A stretch of 54,423 bases of DNA from Gammaproteobacteria bacterium (GCA_020849475.1 JADLGE010000016.1:1-54423); one strand, 5' to 3'. Counted from the first letter of the stretch, positions 16,714-25,445 are shown. Made by a program: numbers and translations. Notes: generated by a model not told the origin, from the sequence alone.

Positions 16714-18111
16714 GTGAACATTCAATTCCTCGGCGCCGCTGGCGAAGTCACCGGCTCCTGCCATCTGCTGACGGTGGGCGGGCGGCAGATTCTGCTCGAC
16801 TGCGGTCTCATTCAGGGCAGTCGCGCCGACGAGGCGCGCAACGCCGAGCCCTTTCCCTTCGACCCCGCGCGCATTGACGCGGTGGTCTTGAGTCATTCCC
16901 ATATTGATCACGCCGGGCGTTTGCCGCTGCTGGTGAAGTCCGGCTTTCGCGGGCCCATCTACACCCATGGCGCGGCGCGCGACCTGTGCGAGATACTGCT
17001 GCGCGACGCCGCCTTCATCAACGAAAAGGAAGTCGAGTGGGAAAACCGCAAGCGTGAACGCAAGGGCCTGGCGCCGCGTCTGCCTTTGTATTCGCGGCGT
17101 GACGCCGAGCGCGCCATGCAGCGCTTCGTGAGCCTCAGCTACAACGAGCCGCAGAGCCTGTTGCCGGGCGTGACGCTGCGTCTGCTGGATGCCGGCCATA
17201 TCCTTGGTTCGTCCATCGTCGAGCTCGACCTCGAAGAACACGGGCGGCGCTGTCGGCTGGTGTTTTCGGGCGATCTCGGCCACAGCGGCGCCGCCATCAT
17301 GCGCGACCCGGCGGTGGTCAGCGAGGCCGATGTCGTGTTGCTCGAAAGCACTTACGGCGATCGCGCCCATCGTTCACAGCAAGCCACCCTGGATGAAATG
17401 GCGGCGGTGCTGCATGAGGCCGATGCCGGCGGTGGCAATGTGCTGATCCCGGCCTTCGCGGTCGGGCGCAGCCAGGAACTCCTGTATCTCTTCGGTCGCT
17501 ATTTCAAGGAATGGGATCTGGCGCGCTGGCGCATCGTGCTCGACAGCCCGCTGGCCATCGAAGCGACGGAAATCTATCTGCGTCACAGCGAGCTGTTCGA
17601 CGCCGAAGCGCGCGAGCTGTTCGGCCGTCAGCGGCGTCTGCCGGTGCTGCCCAATCTCAGCTTTACGCGCACTGCGGCGCAGTCCATGGCGCTCAATCGC
17701 CTGGGCAATGGCACCATCATCATGGCCGGCAGTGGCATGTGTAACGGCGGGCGCATCAAGCACCATTTGAAACACAACGCCTGGCGTCGCGATTGCCACA
17801 TTGTGATGGTCGGCTTCCAAGGCCGTGGCACCCTCGGCCGCGCGCTGGTGGACGGCGCCAAACACATTCGTCTGTGGGGCGAGACCATCCGCGTGAATGC
17901 CAAGGTGCATACCCTGGGCGGCTTTTCAGCCCATGCCGATCAAGGCGAACTGTCGCGCTGGTATGGGCATTTCAAACGCCGGCCGGACCTCGTCCTGGTG
18001 CATGGCGAACCCGATGCGCAACAGGGCCTCGCGCTGCGCATCCATGCGGATCACGGCGTCAGCGCCAGGATAGCGGCGTATGGCGAGACGCTCGAACTGC
18101 CGACGCACTGA
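16714..18111 (+). CDS. Metallo-beta-lactamase fold, beta-CASP family RNase-like protein
   Basis: 465 aa from GTG 16714. An in-frame ATG at 16675 would add 13 residues, but they would be encoded by the palindrome, so I prefer the GTG. Motif 2 is HSHIDHAG (His61, His63, Asp65, His66). LLDAGHILGSS and FSGDLGHSGAAIM supply later metal ligands. The beta-CASP part shows LIPAFAVGRSQELLY, MAGSGMCNGGRIKHHL, VMVGFQGRGTLGRAL and HTLGGFSAHADQGEL, with HGEP at the end. This is the CPSF73-like/YsgA-type group and includes the C-terminal RMMBL motif. It is probably a ribonuclease with two zinc ions, as in other members. It ends 9 bp from the convergent alkB. Confidence 0.9.
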   Translation: MNIQFLGAAGEVTGSCHLLTVGGRQILLDCGLIQGSRADEARNAEPFPFDPARIDAVVLSHSHIDHAGRLPLLVKSGFRGPIYTHGAARDLCEILLRDAAFINEKEVEWENRKRERKGLAPRLPLYSRRDAERAMQRFVSLSYNEPQSLLPGVTLRLLDAGHILGSSIVELDLEEHGRRCRLVFSGDLGHSGAAIMRDPAVVSEADVVLLESTYGDRAHRSQQATLDEMAAVLHEADAGGGNVLIPAFAVGRSQELLYLFGRYFKEWDLARWRIVLDSPLAIEATEIYLRHSELFDAEARELFGRQRRLPVLPNLSFTRTAAQSMALNRLGNGTIIMAGSGMCNGGRIKHHLKHNAWRRDCHIVMVGFQGRGTLGRALVDGAKHIRLWGETIRVNAKVHTLGGFSAHADQGELSRWYGHFKRRPDLVLVHGEPDAQQGLALRIHADHGVSARIAAYGETLELPTH

Positions 18112-18120
18112 GCGCGGCCT

Positions 18121-18759
18121 TCATCCCGCTTTGCGAAACGTGAGATTGAAGCGATAGCTGTCGGTCAGCGCATGATGGCTGGCCGCGAGTTCAGCGACGC
18201 CGTGAAAGTTGAGCCGCGCCGGCCCGCCCCACACCACCACATCGCCGTGCTCCAGGGTCAGGCGTCGTGTTTTGTCGTTACGCTCCGCGCCGCCCCACAC
18301 AAAGCGCGCCGTCACGCCCAATGACACCGACACGATGGGCTGTGTCATGTCACGCTCGTTCTTGTCTTGATGCAGGCTCAAGCGCGTGCCGCTGGCGTAG
18401 CGATTGATGAGGCAGGCATCGGGCTCGAAGTCCGCGTATCCCGCCGCCGCCGCGGCCTGCGTGGCCAGCGCGCTGAAGGCGCTCGGCATGGCCGGCCACG
18501 GCGCGCCGCTGTCGGGGTCGCAGGGCGTGTAACGATAGCCGCGTTTATCCGATACCCAGCCCAGCGCCCCGCAATTGCTCATCGCCACCGACATGCGCTG
18601 GCCGCCGGGCGTGATGAGATGGCGCAGGGGCGCGTGCGTCGTCAGCGTGTGAATTGCATGCAGCAAGGTCGGTGCCTGCTCGAGGGCGAAGCCGCGCAGC
18701 AGGCACGCGCCAGGGTCCAGCGTCTCGCGCGCATCGTCGGGGAACAAGGGCAGGGTCAT
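18121..18759 (-). CDS. alkB: Alpha-ketoglutarate-dependent DNA dealkylase AlkB
   Basis: 212 aa, starting at 18759 (MTLPLFPDD); E. coli AlkB has 216. Fe(II) ligands are His130 and Asp132 (LHQDKNE) and His186 (NFHGV). The 2-oxoglutarate-binding arginines are Arg203 and Arg209 (SYRFNLTFR). CLINRYASGTRLSLHQD and VSVSLGVTARFVWGG are conserved signature stretches. It directly reverses N1-methyladenine and N3-methylcytosine by oxidative demethylation. It is divergent from the LLM monooxygenase gene and tightly convergent with the beta-CASP gene. Confidence 0.93.
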   Translation of the reverse strand: MTLPLFPDDARETLDPGACLLRGFALEQAPTLLHAIHTLTTHAPLRHLITPGGQRMSVAMSNCGALGWVSDKRGYRYTPCDPDSGAPWPAMPSAFSALATQAAAAAGYADFEPDACLINRYASGTRLSLHQDKNERDMTQPIVSVSLGVTARFVWGGAERNDKTRRLTLEHGDVVVWGGPARLNFHGVAELAASHHALTDSYRFNLTFRKAG

Positions 18760-18883
18760 CGTTCTTGCATCGGAATCACGGCGGTCGCACCCGGCTTGCG
18801 CGTTGTGCCGCGCCCATCGCGGCGCTGCGCTTGATATAACTGCAGGCCAGCACGCGCTTTCGCGCCGCCCCGACCGGAGACCG

Positions 18884-20263
18884 ATGATGCGCAGCAAACG
18901 AATGTACTTCAACGCCTTTCGCATGAACTGCGTGACGCATATGTCGCCAGGACTGTGGACACGCGAGGACGACCACATGGTCGACTACACCTCGCTCAAG
19001 CATTGGACCGAGTTCGCCAAGCTGCTGGAACGTGGCTGCTTCGACGCGGTGTTTCTGGCCGACGTGGTCGGCCCCTACGATGTCTATGCCGGCAATCGCG
19101 ATGCGACGCTCCGCGAGGCCACCCATCTGCCGATCAACGATCCGATGCTGCTGGTGCCGGCCATGGCCGCCGTCACCGAGCATCTAGGTTTCGGCTACAC
19201 CAGTTCGATCATGCAATACCATCCATTCACGTTCGCGCGCCTCATCTCGACACTCGATCATCTGACCCGCGGCCGCGTAGCGTGGAATATCGTCACCTCA
19301 TTCACCAAGAGCGCGGCGCGCAACTACGGACTCAGTAACCTGCCGGATCATGACGTGCGCTATGCCATGGCCGATGAATACACGCGGCTGTGCTATCGAC
19401 TGTGGGAAGAGAGCTGGGCGGACGACGCCGTGGTGAAGGACAAGCAGCGCGGCATCTACGCCGACCCGCGCAAGGTGCGCGACATCGACCATGACGGCGA
19501 GTATTACAGCGTGCACGGCTGCCACATCTGCGAGCCGTCCCCGCAGCGTACGCCGGTGCTGTTCCAGGCCGGCGCCTCGGAGCGCGGCACGGCCTTCGCC
19601 GCCGAGAATGCCGAATGCGTGTTCGTGATCGGCGCCAATCCGCAGGTGGCTGGTGACTATGCGCGCACGGTGCGCGCCAAGATGGCGAATTTCCAGCGCC
19701 GCGCCGAAGACGTGCTGTGCTTTGCTTACATGAAGGTAATCACCGGCAGCACCGAAGCGGAGGCCAAGGCCAAGTACGAGGAATATCTGAGCGAGGTCTC
19801 CTACGAAGGCGCGATGGCTTTGCTGTGCGCGTGGACCGGCATCGACTTCAGTCATTTAGATCCTGACCAGCCAATTGAATATATCGACACCAACGCCGTG
19901 CGCACCGTGCTGCACAGCTTCACCGCCGGTGACACCAGCCGCCGCTGGACCTTGCGCGATGTTGCGCGCTTCGTCGGTATCGGTGGCGCCGGACCGGTGC
20001 TGATCGGTGCGCCGGAACAGATAGCCGATACCCTGGAAGAGTGGGTGGCGCAGGGCATCGATGGCTTCAATCTGTCCTATGCGACCCTGCCCGCCACCTA
20101 TGAAGATTTCATCGATGGCGTGGTGCCGGTGTTGCAGCGGCGCGGCCGCATGCAGCGTGACTATGAGCGCGGCACGCTGCGCGAGAAGCTGTTTCCGGGC
20201 CGCCTGCCGCGCATCGAGGCGCCCCATCCGGCGGCCGCTTGTCGCTACCCTGGCGCTGTGTGA
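18884..20263 (+). CDS. LLM-class flavin-dependent monooxygenase (NtaA/SnaA/DszA group)
   Basis: 459 aa from ATG 18884 (a second ATG at 18887 is equally possible), with CGGAGA upstream. The NtaA/DszA-type TIM barrel is recognised by FNAFRMNCVTHMSPGLW, FAKLLERGCFDAVFLAD, PAMAAVTEHLGFGYTSS, RVAWNIVTS and PVLFQAGASERG. These enzymes use FMNH2 supplied by a separate reductase to oxidise compounds such as nitrilotriacetate, EDTA or dibenzothiophene sulfone. No flavin reductase gene is adjacent. A P450 gene (41 bp gap) and then an esterase gene follow in the same direction, suggesting one catabolic operon. Confidence 0.9.
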   Translation: MMRSKRMYFNAFRMNCVTHMSPGLWTREDDHMVDYTSLKHWTEFAKLLERGCFDAVFLADVVGPYDVYAGNRDATLREATHLPINDPMLLVPAMAAVTEHLGFGYTSSIMQYHPFTFARLISTLDHLTRGRVAWNIVTSFTKSAARNYGLSNLPDHDVRYAMADEYTRLCYRLWEESWADDAVVKDKQRGIYADPRKVRDIDHDGEYYSVHGCHICEPSPQRTPVLFQAGASERGTAFAAENAECVFVIGANPQVAGDYARTVRAKMANFQRRAEDVLCFAYMKVITGSTEAEAKAKYEEYLSEVSYEGAMALLCAWTGIDFSHLDPDQPIEYIDTNAVRTVLHSFTAGDTSRRWTLRDVARFVGIGGAGPVLIGAPEQIADTLEEWVAQGIDGFNLSYATLPATYEDFIDGVVPVLQRRGRMQRDYERGTLREKLFPGRLPRIEAPHPAAACRYPGAV

Positions 20264-20304
20264 CCATCATCACGCAGCGATACGAAGCTTGGGGGAGCGT
20301 AGTG

Positions 20305-21561
20305 ATGCACGTCGATGAGCAACTGAACGACCCGGCGTTTTTCGCCAACGGTGCGCACTATGCGTTGTTCGATCGCATGCGCGTCGACGACCCCGTGCAT
20401 TGGACCGCGAGCCCCGATGGACGCGGTTACTGGTCGGTGTTCCGTCATGCCGACATCAAGACCATCTTGAACGACGCCGCGCGCTTCAGTTCTGAGCGCG
20501 AAGGCGTGTTCCCGGTCATCGACGATGCGATGGCCGCGATTGCCGCCGAGGCCTGGGGCGTCGGCGAGAATGTCGCCATGATCGACCCGCCGCGACACAC
20601 CGCGGTGCGCAAAGTGATCTCCACACCCTTCCTGCCCAAGGCGCTGGCCGACGGCGAAGAGCGCACGCGCAAGCTGGTGGGGGAAATCTTCGATGCCTTG
20701 CCGGCGCAGGGTGAGATTGATCTCGTCGCCGATCTCGCGGTGCGCATTCCGATGGCGGTGATCTGCGACATCCTCGCGCTGCCGACCAGCGCCTGGGACG
20801 ACATGCTGACCTGGGGCAAGCAGGCCATCGGCGGCAGCGATCCGGAATACCAGGTCGGCAGCGTGGCCGACACCGTGCTGCATGGCTTTCGCCGCCTGCA
20901 GGCTTACGCCGAGCAGCATTCGGCGGCGCGCCGGGGTTGTCCATTTTCCGACCCTCTCACCGCACTCGCCAATGCCAGCATCGACGGTCAGCCGCTGACG
21001 CAAAGCATGATCACCTACAATGCGGTGCAGATCATTCTGGCCGGCTTCGAAACCACGCGTAATGCCTTTTCCGGCGGCGTGCTGGCGCTGCTCGAAAATC
21101 CCGCGCAGATGGCACTGCTGCGCGAAGATCCGCGTCGCCTGCGTCTCGCCGCGGAAGAGATGGTGCGCTGGTCAGACCCGGTGATTTCACTCATGCGCGT
21201 CGCGACCTGTGATACCGAGCTTGGCGGCAAGCAGGTGCGTGAGAACGACCGGATGATGCTGTGGTTTCCGTCGGCCAATCGCGATCCGGAAGTCTTCGAG
21301 CGGCCCTACGAGTTCGACGTCACGCGCCATCCCAATCTGCATCTCGGTTTCGGTGCCGGCCCGCATTTCTGCCTCGGCGGACCGCTCGCGAAGATGGAGA
21401 TCCGCCTCGCCATGGAAGAACTCCTGACGCGTTACGACGGTATCGAGATCACAGGGCCGGTGGAGCGCGTGCAATCGACCTTCGTCGGCGGCTTGAAGCA
21501 TCTGCCGGTGAAATTGAAAGCGCGTGCTTGCGCACCATCTGTGGGTCAGACTTCAATCTGA
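20305..21561 (+). CDS. Cytochrome P450 (class I, soluble bacterial type)
   Basis: 418 aa, starting at 20305 (MHVDEQLNDPAFF) after GGGGGAG. The I-helix oxygen-activation motif is ILAGFETTRN; the K-helix ExxR is in EEMVRW. The haem-binding loop is GFGAGPHFCLGG with axial Cys356. There is no membrane anchor. It resembles the CYP125/142/steroid-and-terpene group in the GxHxCLG region, but I cannot assign a family. Oddly, the last codons and the TGA lie inside a palindromic repeat (21540-21566), so the C-terminal SVGQTSI is repeat-derived. Ferredoxin and reductase partners are not adjacent. Confidence 0.93.
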   Translation: MHVDEQLNDPAFFANGAHYALFDRMRVDDPVHWTASPDGRGYWSVFRHADIKTILNDAARFSSEREGVFPVIDDAMAAIAAEAWGVGENVAMIDPPRHTAVRKVISTPFLPKALADGEERTRKLVGEIFDALPAQGEIDLVADLAVRIPMAVICDILALPTSAWDDMLTWGKQAIGGSDPEYQVGSVADTVLHGFRRLQAYAEQHSAARRGCPFSDPLTALANASIDGQPLTQSMITYNAVQIILAGFETTRNAFSGGVLALLENPAQMALLREDPRRLRLAAEEMVRWSDPVISLMRVATCDTELGGKQVRENDRMMLWFPSANRDPEVFERPYEFDVTRHPNLHLGFGAGPHFCLGGPLAKMEIRLAMEELLTRYDGIEITGPVERVQSTFVGGLKHLPVKLKARACAPSVGQTSI

Positions 21562-21624
21562 CATTCAAATGCGTATTGCAGCGCGACAACGAGTATCGAA
21601 TGTCAGACTGAAGTCTGACCCACA
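21540..21624. repeat. REPIN-like inverted pair of the palindrome family (copies 5a and 5b)
   Basis: Two 27-bp units, 21540-21566 and 21598-21624, are reverse complements of each other at 26 of 27 positions and flank a 31-bp spacer. Each is itself a TGTGGGTCAGACT...ACATTC type palindrome. The pair could fold into one long hairpin or two small ones. It separates the P450 and esterase genes and supplies the P450 stop codon. Confidence 0.85.
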
Positions 21625-21664
21625 CAAGATTTTCATCCCTACCTGACCACCCAAGGAGAAGCCC

Positions 21665-22558
21665 ATGGCCAATGCCCAGATAGACATGATTCGCGCCGTG
21701 CTGAAGGAAAACCCACTGATCAAACCCGGCGCGTCGCTGGCCGACATGCGCCAGGCGCTCGACACCATGGGCAGTTCGGTGCCGCGCCTGGCCGATGTCA
21801 GTGCGTTGGCGGTCAGCGCCGGTGGCGTCAGCGCCGAATGGCTGACGCCGGCCAGTGGCGATACTGGCAGCGTGATTCTGTATCTGCACGGCGGCGGTTA
21901 CCTGCTTGGTTCGGTCGATTCCCATCGCCCGCTGCTTGAGCGTCTGGCCAAGGCCAGCGGCGGGCGCGTGCTGGCGCTCAACTATCGCCTCGCACCGGAA
22001 GCGCCGTTCCCGGCGCCGGTGGAAGATGCCTGCGCGGCCTATCGCTGGCTGCTGGCGCAGGGCGTCGCCGCCAAGCGCATCGCCATCTCCGGCGATTCAG
22101 CCGGTGGCGGCCTGGTGCTGGCGACCTTGCTGGCGCTGCGTGATGCCGGTGATGCCTTGCCGGGCTGCGCGGTGCCGCTTTCGCCGTGGACCGACATGGA
22201 AGGCACAGGCGCCTCGATGGAGAGCCGTGCGGCGGTCGACCCGATGGTGCAGAAAGGGCCGCTGCTGGAAATGGCCGGCGCCTACTTGCAGGGCGCGGAT
22301 AGCAAGAATCCGCTCGCTTCACCCCTGCACGGTGATTTCAAAGGCCTGCCGCCCATCCTCATCCAGGTCGGTGACGCAGAAACCTTGCTCGACGATTCCA
22401 CGCGCATCCTGCCCAAGCTCAAGGCGGCCGGCGTCGATGCGAGCATGGAAGTGTGGCCCGACATGATTCATGTCTGGCACCTCTTTGCACCCATGCTCGA
22501 CAAGGGCCAGGAAGCCATCGACGGCATCGGCGCCTTCGTGCGCAAGCATTGCGGCTGA
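21665..22558 (+). CDS. Alpha/beta hydrolase, hormone-sensitive-lipase family esterase
   Basis: 297 aa with AAGGAG upstream. The oxyanion-hole motif HGGG (LYLHGGGYLLG) is near residue 77. The nucleophile elbow is GDSAGG (ISGDSAGGG, near 142). The acid is in QVGDAETLLDD and the catalytic His in DMIHVWHLF near 274. These enzymes hydrolyse short-chain esters or lactones and are cytoplasmic. It follows the LLM and P450 genes on the same strand, separated only by the repeat pair, so a role in processing their oxidation products (for example an ester made by Baeyer-Villiger-like chemistry) is plausible but inferred. Confidence 0.92.
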   Translation: MANAQIDMIRAVLKENPLIKPGASLADMRQALDTMGSSVPRLADVSALAVSAGGVSAEWLTPASGDTGSVILYLHGGGYLLGSVDSHRPLLERLAKASGGRVLALNYRLAPEAPFPAPVEDACAAYRWLLAQGVAAKRIAISGDSAGGGLVLATLLALRDAGDALPGCAVPLSPWTDMEGTGASMESRAAVDPMVQKGPLLEMAGAYLQGADSKNPLASPLHGDFKGLPPILIQVGDAETLLDDSTRILPKLKAAGVDASMEVWPDMIHVWHLFAPMLDKGQEAIDGIGAFVRKHCG

Positions 22559-22579
22559 AGCGCCGCCGTCGTTCGTTGG

Positions 22580-22694
22580 CCTTGTAGGTGCGATTTCAAT
22601 CGCACCTTGGAGGCGAGGGTGAACGTATGGCCGCGGCATGAATGTCAGGCTTTGGCCTGACATTGAATGTGCGAATGAATTCGCACCTGCAAGG
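22580..22694. repeat. REPIN-like repeat cluster of three palindromes (copy 6)
   Basis: GGTGCGATT-TC-AATCGCACC (22587-22606), AATGTCAGGC-TTTG-GCCTGACATT (22641-22664) and GTGCGAAT-GA-ATTCGCAC (22669-22686). The outer two units, with flanks CCTTGYAGG, are near reverse complements of each other. The cluster fills the gap between two convergent genes and may serve as a bidirectional 3' structure. Confidence 0.85.
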
Positions 22695-22697
22695 CAT

Positions 22698-23495
22698 TCA
22701 CGCAACCGGCATCAATTCGACACTGTCCCCCACCCGCACCGTGCCGGGCACGACCACCTCGGCATAGGTCGCGAAGCCCGGTGTCGCGTAGCCTGGCAGC
22801 AGGCCGTCGGGCAGTGCGGTCTTTTCGCGATATTTGACGAGGCCGCGCATCACTTCCTGATCGCGCACGCCGCTGGCGGGATTGAAACCGGTGATGCCGC
22901 AGCGTGGCACTGCCGTGCGCACCTTGAGGGTGGCCGTGCCGACTTTGATCAAACGCCCGTCCCAGCCGTCTTCTTCGTGCTCGATGCTGTTCTCGAATAC
23001 GAAGCCGGCGCGGAAGCGCGCCGCGTCGACCGTCGCGCCGACTTCGCGCGCCAGGCGCCGCAGCGAGCCGGTGGTGACGAACGTCACGGGAAACACATCC
23101 ACCCCGCCGCTGGTCACAACGCAACGCGCGAGATGCATGGGGCGGCCGGCGAACTTCGAGATCTCCTCGCTCCACGGGCCGTCCACCACCGCCATGTCGA
23201 TGTCGCGCAGGCCGGCGTGATTAACGGCGAAGCGGCGCCCGCTGCCGGCCGCCGGACCGCGCACCGTGCGCCCGTCGGGCAGCGCGAGCGTCAGTTGATC
23301 GGCGGCCGCGTCGAAGTTGAAGCGCAGGGGAAAGAAATCACCGTGCTTGTCCGACGACACGAATCTGTCGTCGGCTTCGACCAGCGCGAATTCGCGGTCA
23401 TGACGAATGCCGGTGCTGAGCACGTCCACGCATTCGGGGTGCAGGAACTGGGTGGCTTTGACGTAGGTCTGGCCGATCTGCGCGACGGTGATCAT
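22698..23495 (-). CDS. MOSC-domain protein
   Basis: 265 aa. An N-terminal MOSC_N-like beta-barrel (VAQIGQTYVKATQFL...TGIRHDREFALVE) is followed by the MOSC domain at about 130-265. That domain includes RFRAGFVFEN and the conserved Cys in VRTAVPRCGITGFNP, where molybdenum cofactor is bound in mARC/YcbX-type enzymes. Such proteins reduce N-hydroxylated compounds or move sulfur. No ferredoxin domain is fused at the C-terminus, unlike YcbX. It is a single gene on the minus strand. Confidence 0.88.
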   Translation of the reverse strand: MITVAQIGQTYVKATQFLHPECVDVLSTGIRHDREFALVEADDRFVSSDKHGDFFPLRFNFDAAADQLTLALPDGRTVRGPAAGSGRRFAVNHAGLRDIDMAVVDGPWSEEISKFAGRPMHLARCVVTSGGVDVFPVTFVTTGSLRRLAREVGATVDAARFRAGFVFENSIEHEEDGWDGRLIKVGTATLKVRTAVPRCGITGFNPASGVRDQEVMRGLVKYREKTALPDGLLPGYATPGFATYAEVVVPGTVRVGDSVELMPVA

Positions 23496-23563
23496 GCATG
23501 CGTCTCCTCGAAAATCGCTCGGTGTGATGTGGCGGCATCATACGACGGAGTCGCGCCCGTGCC

Positions 23564-24415
23564 TCACTGGCGCAGACGGGCGAAGACCTGGGTCAAGCCC
23601 ATGACGCGTTCGATGTACTGGCGCGGGTCGTGATCGCCACAGCGCTGGCCGCTGGCGAGGCGTAGCCCCGTCGCCGCATAGCGCGCCGCCGCGCCAGCGC
23701 CGCACAGGTGGGTGAGGATGGCGAGTTCCTGCTGCTGCCGCAGACTCGCCTGGCGGATGTGCTGACGCGCCAGAATCTCGCGCACGCGACGATCGAGATT
23801 CGAGGCCGCCAGTTCCACCGCGTGGGAAGGGATCACCCGTGCATAAAGATTATTGAACCAGCAGCTATGCATGTCGTGCCACGGACCATCGGCCACTACC
23901 CGATGATCATGTATGCAATAACGCTTGGCTTCTTCGAAGGTGCCGTCGGTGAATTGATACATGCCGACCGCGCTCGACGCCGGCCGATAGATTTCGAAGA
24001 GGTTCAAGGTGGTCGCCCAGCGCCAGTAGGTGCGCGCCACCGGGTTGCCCGAGGCTTCCTTCTGCGCCAGCGCCGCCAGCAGTTCGGGCGTCATGATGGA
24101 GGTCGAGTGGGCGAGGAACAGCGGCCCGTAGCTCGCCCAGGTTTCAGTGGGCGTCTTGTACAAATCGTCGCTGACCGGAAAGAACAGTTCCGAAGGCTTG
24201 CGCACCACCTGGTAAAGCCAGTTGACGCCCGGCACCAGCACCAGCGACAGCAGCAAGGCCACCGACAGGTAGACGGCGCTCGGAATGCGCGCGAAGCGAG
24301 TGATGCGCGCCAGCCAGCGTGCATGCAGCGGCGGCGGCGGGGGCGTCTTCTTTTTGCGCGGCTTGCGGCCAGGCTTGGTGGGGCGCGCTGTGCGCGGCTT
24401 GGCGACTCGTGACAT
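23564..24415 (-). CDS. Membrane-anchored lysozyme-fold (SLT-type) protein
   Basis: 283 aa. A basic, Pro/Lys-rich cytoplasmic tail (residues 1-40, with a run of prolines) is followed by one TM helix (YLSVALLLSLVLVPGVNWLY, about 49-68) and then a periplasmic domain. The domain has LLAALAQKEASGNP with the candidate catalytic Glu near 119, and SSAVGMYQFTDGTFEEAKRYC, the S-GxxQ-T pattern of SLT transglycosylases. It would cleave peptidoglycan glycan strands. Two or more Cys in the domain could form disulfides. No partner genes are nearby. Confidence 0.75.
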   Translation of the reverse strand: MSRVAKPRTARPTKPGRKPRKKKTPPPPPLHARWLARITRFARIPSAVYLSVALLLSLVLVPGVNWLYQVVRKPSELFFPVSDDLYKTPTETWASYGPLFLAHSTSIMTPELLAALAQKEASGNPVARTYWRWATTLNLFEIYRPASSAVGMYQFTDGTFEEAKRYCIHDHRVVADGPWHDMHSCWFNNLYARVIPSHAVELAASNLDRRVREILARQHIRQASLRQQQELAILTHLCGAGAAARYAATGLRLASGQRCGDHDPRQYIERVMGLTQVFARLRQ

Positions 24416-24527
24416 GGCAACCGGCTCGAATTCCAGGCGCGCGGTCGTGCATGACCCTCACGCGCCGCGGCCGCAGCGTAGCCGGGTCAGCGAAGCTTTT
24501 CGAGTGTACCGTGCGTCACCAACCCGG

Positions 24528-24606
24528 CAGCTGCGAATTCATTCGCACATTCAAGTCTGACCTTCAGTCGGGATGACGACCTCGAATGTGCGCATTCGAA
24601 CCTGCG
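24528..24606. repeat. Degenerate REPIN-like pair (copy 7)
   Basis: TGCGAAT-TC-ATTCGCA (24532-24547), with flank ACATTC, is followed by a partial CAAGTCTGACCTTCAGTC core. At 24584-24606 there is a reverse-oriented, decayed GAATGTGCGCATTCGAACC unit. This has the same inverted arrangement as copies 5 and 6 but is more eroded. It lies in the 226-bp gap upstream of the SLT protein gene and downstream of a PEP-CTERM gene. Confidence 0.65.
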
Positions 24607-24641
24607 CGTGCAGGCCAGAGACTCGCGCGCGCCCGCCGCCC

Positions 24642-25241
24642 TTACGCGCGTCGACGACGTGCCAGGCCGGCCACACCACCCAGCGCCAGCAGGGCCAGGC
24701 TGGACGGCTCCGGCACTGAGGTCTGTACGCGGCTGAAGTCGAGCGAGACGTCGTCGAGAATCAGGCCGAGGTTGTCGCCACCGGCATGATCGAAGCTGAG
24801 CGCGCCGCTGCCGGCGGCGCTGGCGAGGGTGATGGTGCGCGAAATGCTCTGCAGCGGTGCGTTGGACGGCAGCGCGAACACTTCGCTGAATATGCTGCCC
24901 AGCGCCACCGTCACCGTGTTGCCGTCTCCACGCTTAGAACCACCCAGTTCGAAGCTCAGGGTATAGGTGCCGGCCAGCAGGTTGAAAACGGTGTTGGTGG
25001 TGATCTTGCCGGCATTGCTGGTGGAACCATCGAGGTCGAGGTAGTTGCCGTTGCCCGGATGGAGATCGAAGAAGCCGGGGCCTATCACGTCGATGGTGCC
25101 ATCGCTGACGGTCCAGTTGTCCAAGGCCTGGTTGAGCCCCAGGGCCTCGCTGTCAAACGTGTCGTTGAACAAGGGCACGGCCTGGGCGGCGGTGGCAGAC
25201 AGCAGCGAGAGGGCGAAAGTGGCGGCGAGGGAATGGCGCAT
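24642..25241 (-). CDS. PEP-CTERM sorting-domain protein
   Basis: 199 aa. The start at 25241 (MRHSLAATFALS) has AAGGA upstream. The signal peptide is at residues 1-22 (ending ATAAQA). The mature part has LFNDTFDSEALGLNQALDNWTV and FELGGSKRGDGNTVTVALGS, followed by GGDNLGLILDDVSL, the layout of carbohydrate-binding-like jelly-roll proteins with a C-terminal anchor. The tail VPEPSSLALLALGG plus RRRRA is the classical PEP-CTERM signal for exosortase (EpsH/XrtA type). It is predicted to be exported, possibly to exopolysaccharide or matrix. Single gene. Confidence 0.9.
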   Translation of the reverse strand: MRHSLAATFALSLLSATAAQAVPLFNDTFDSEALGLNQALDNWTVSDGTIDVIGPGFFDLHPGNGNYLDLDGSTSNAGKITTNTVFNLLAGTYTLSFELGGSKRGDGNTVTVALGSIFSEVFALPSNAPLQSISRTITLASAAGSGALSFDHAGGDNLGLILDDVSLDFSRVQTSVPEPSSLALLALGGVAGLARRRRA

Positions 25242-25445
25242 GGTCTGATCCTTATCCAACAGGGCTGTGGCTTGATTCGAATGATTCCAGATGGCCGGCC
25301 GCGTGCGCCAGAGCGAGATGGTGAATTCGTGCAAACAGCGGAAGAACTGTGATGGCTTACGCGTAATGGCCGCTGCCCACAATGGGGATGCCGCCGCCAG
25401 CGCATCGGGGCTACTATCGACAACCTGACACTTGGGGAGGTCGTC

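Noticed and set aside
25357..25366. Perfect palindrome TTACGCGTAA between the PEP-CTERM and dehydrogenase genes
   Set aside because: Only 10 bp, a single copy, no flanking symmetry; could be chance.
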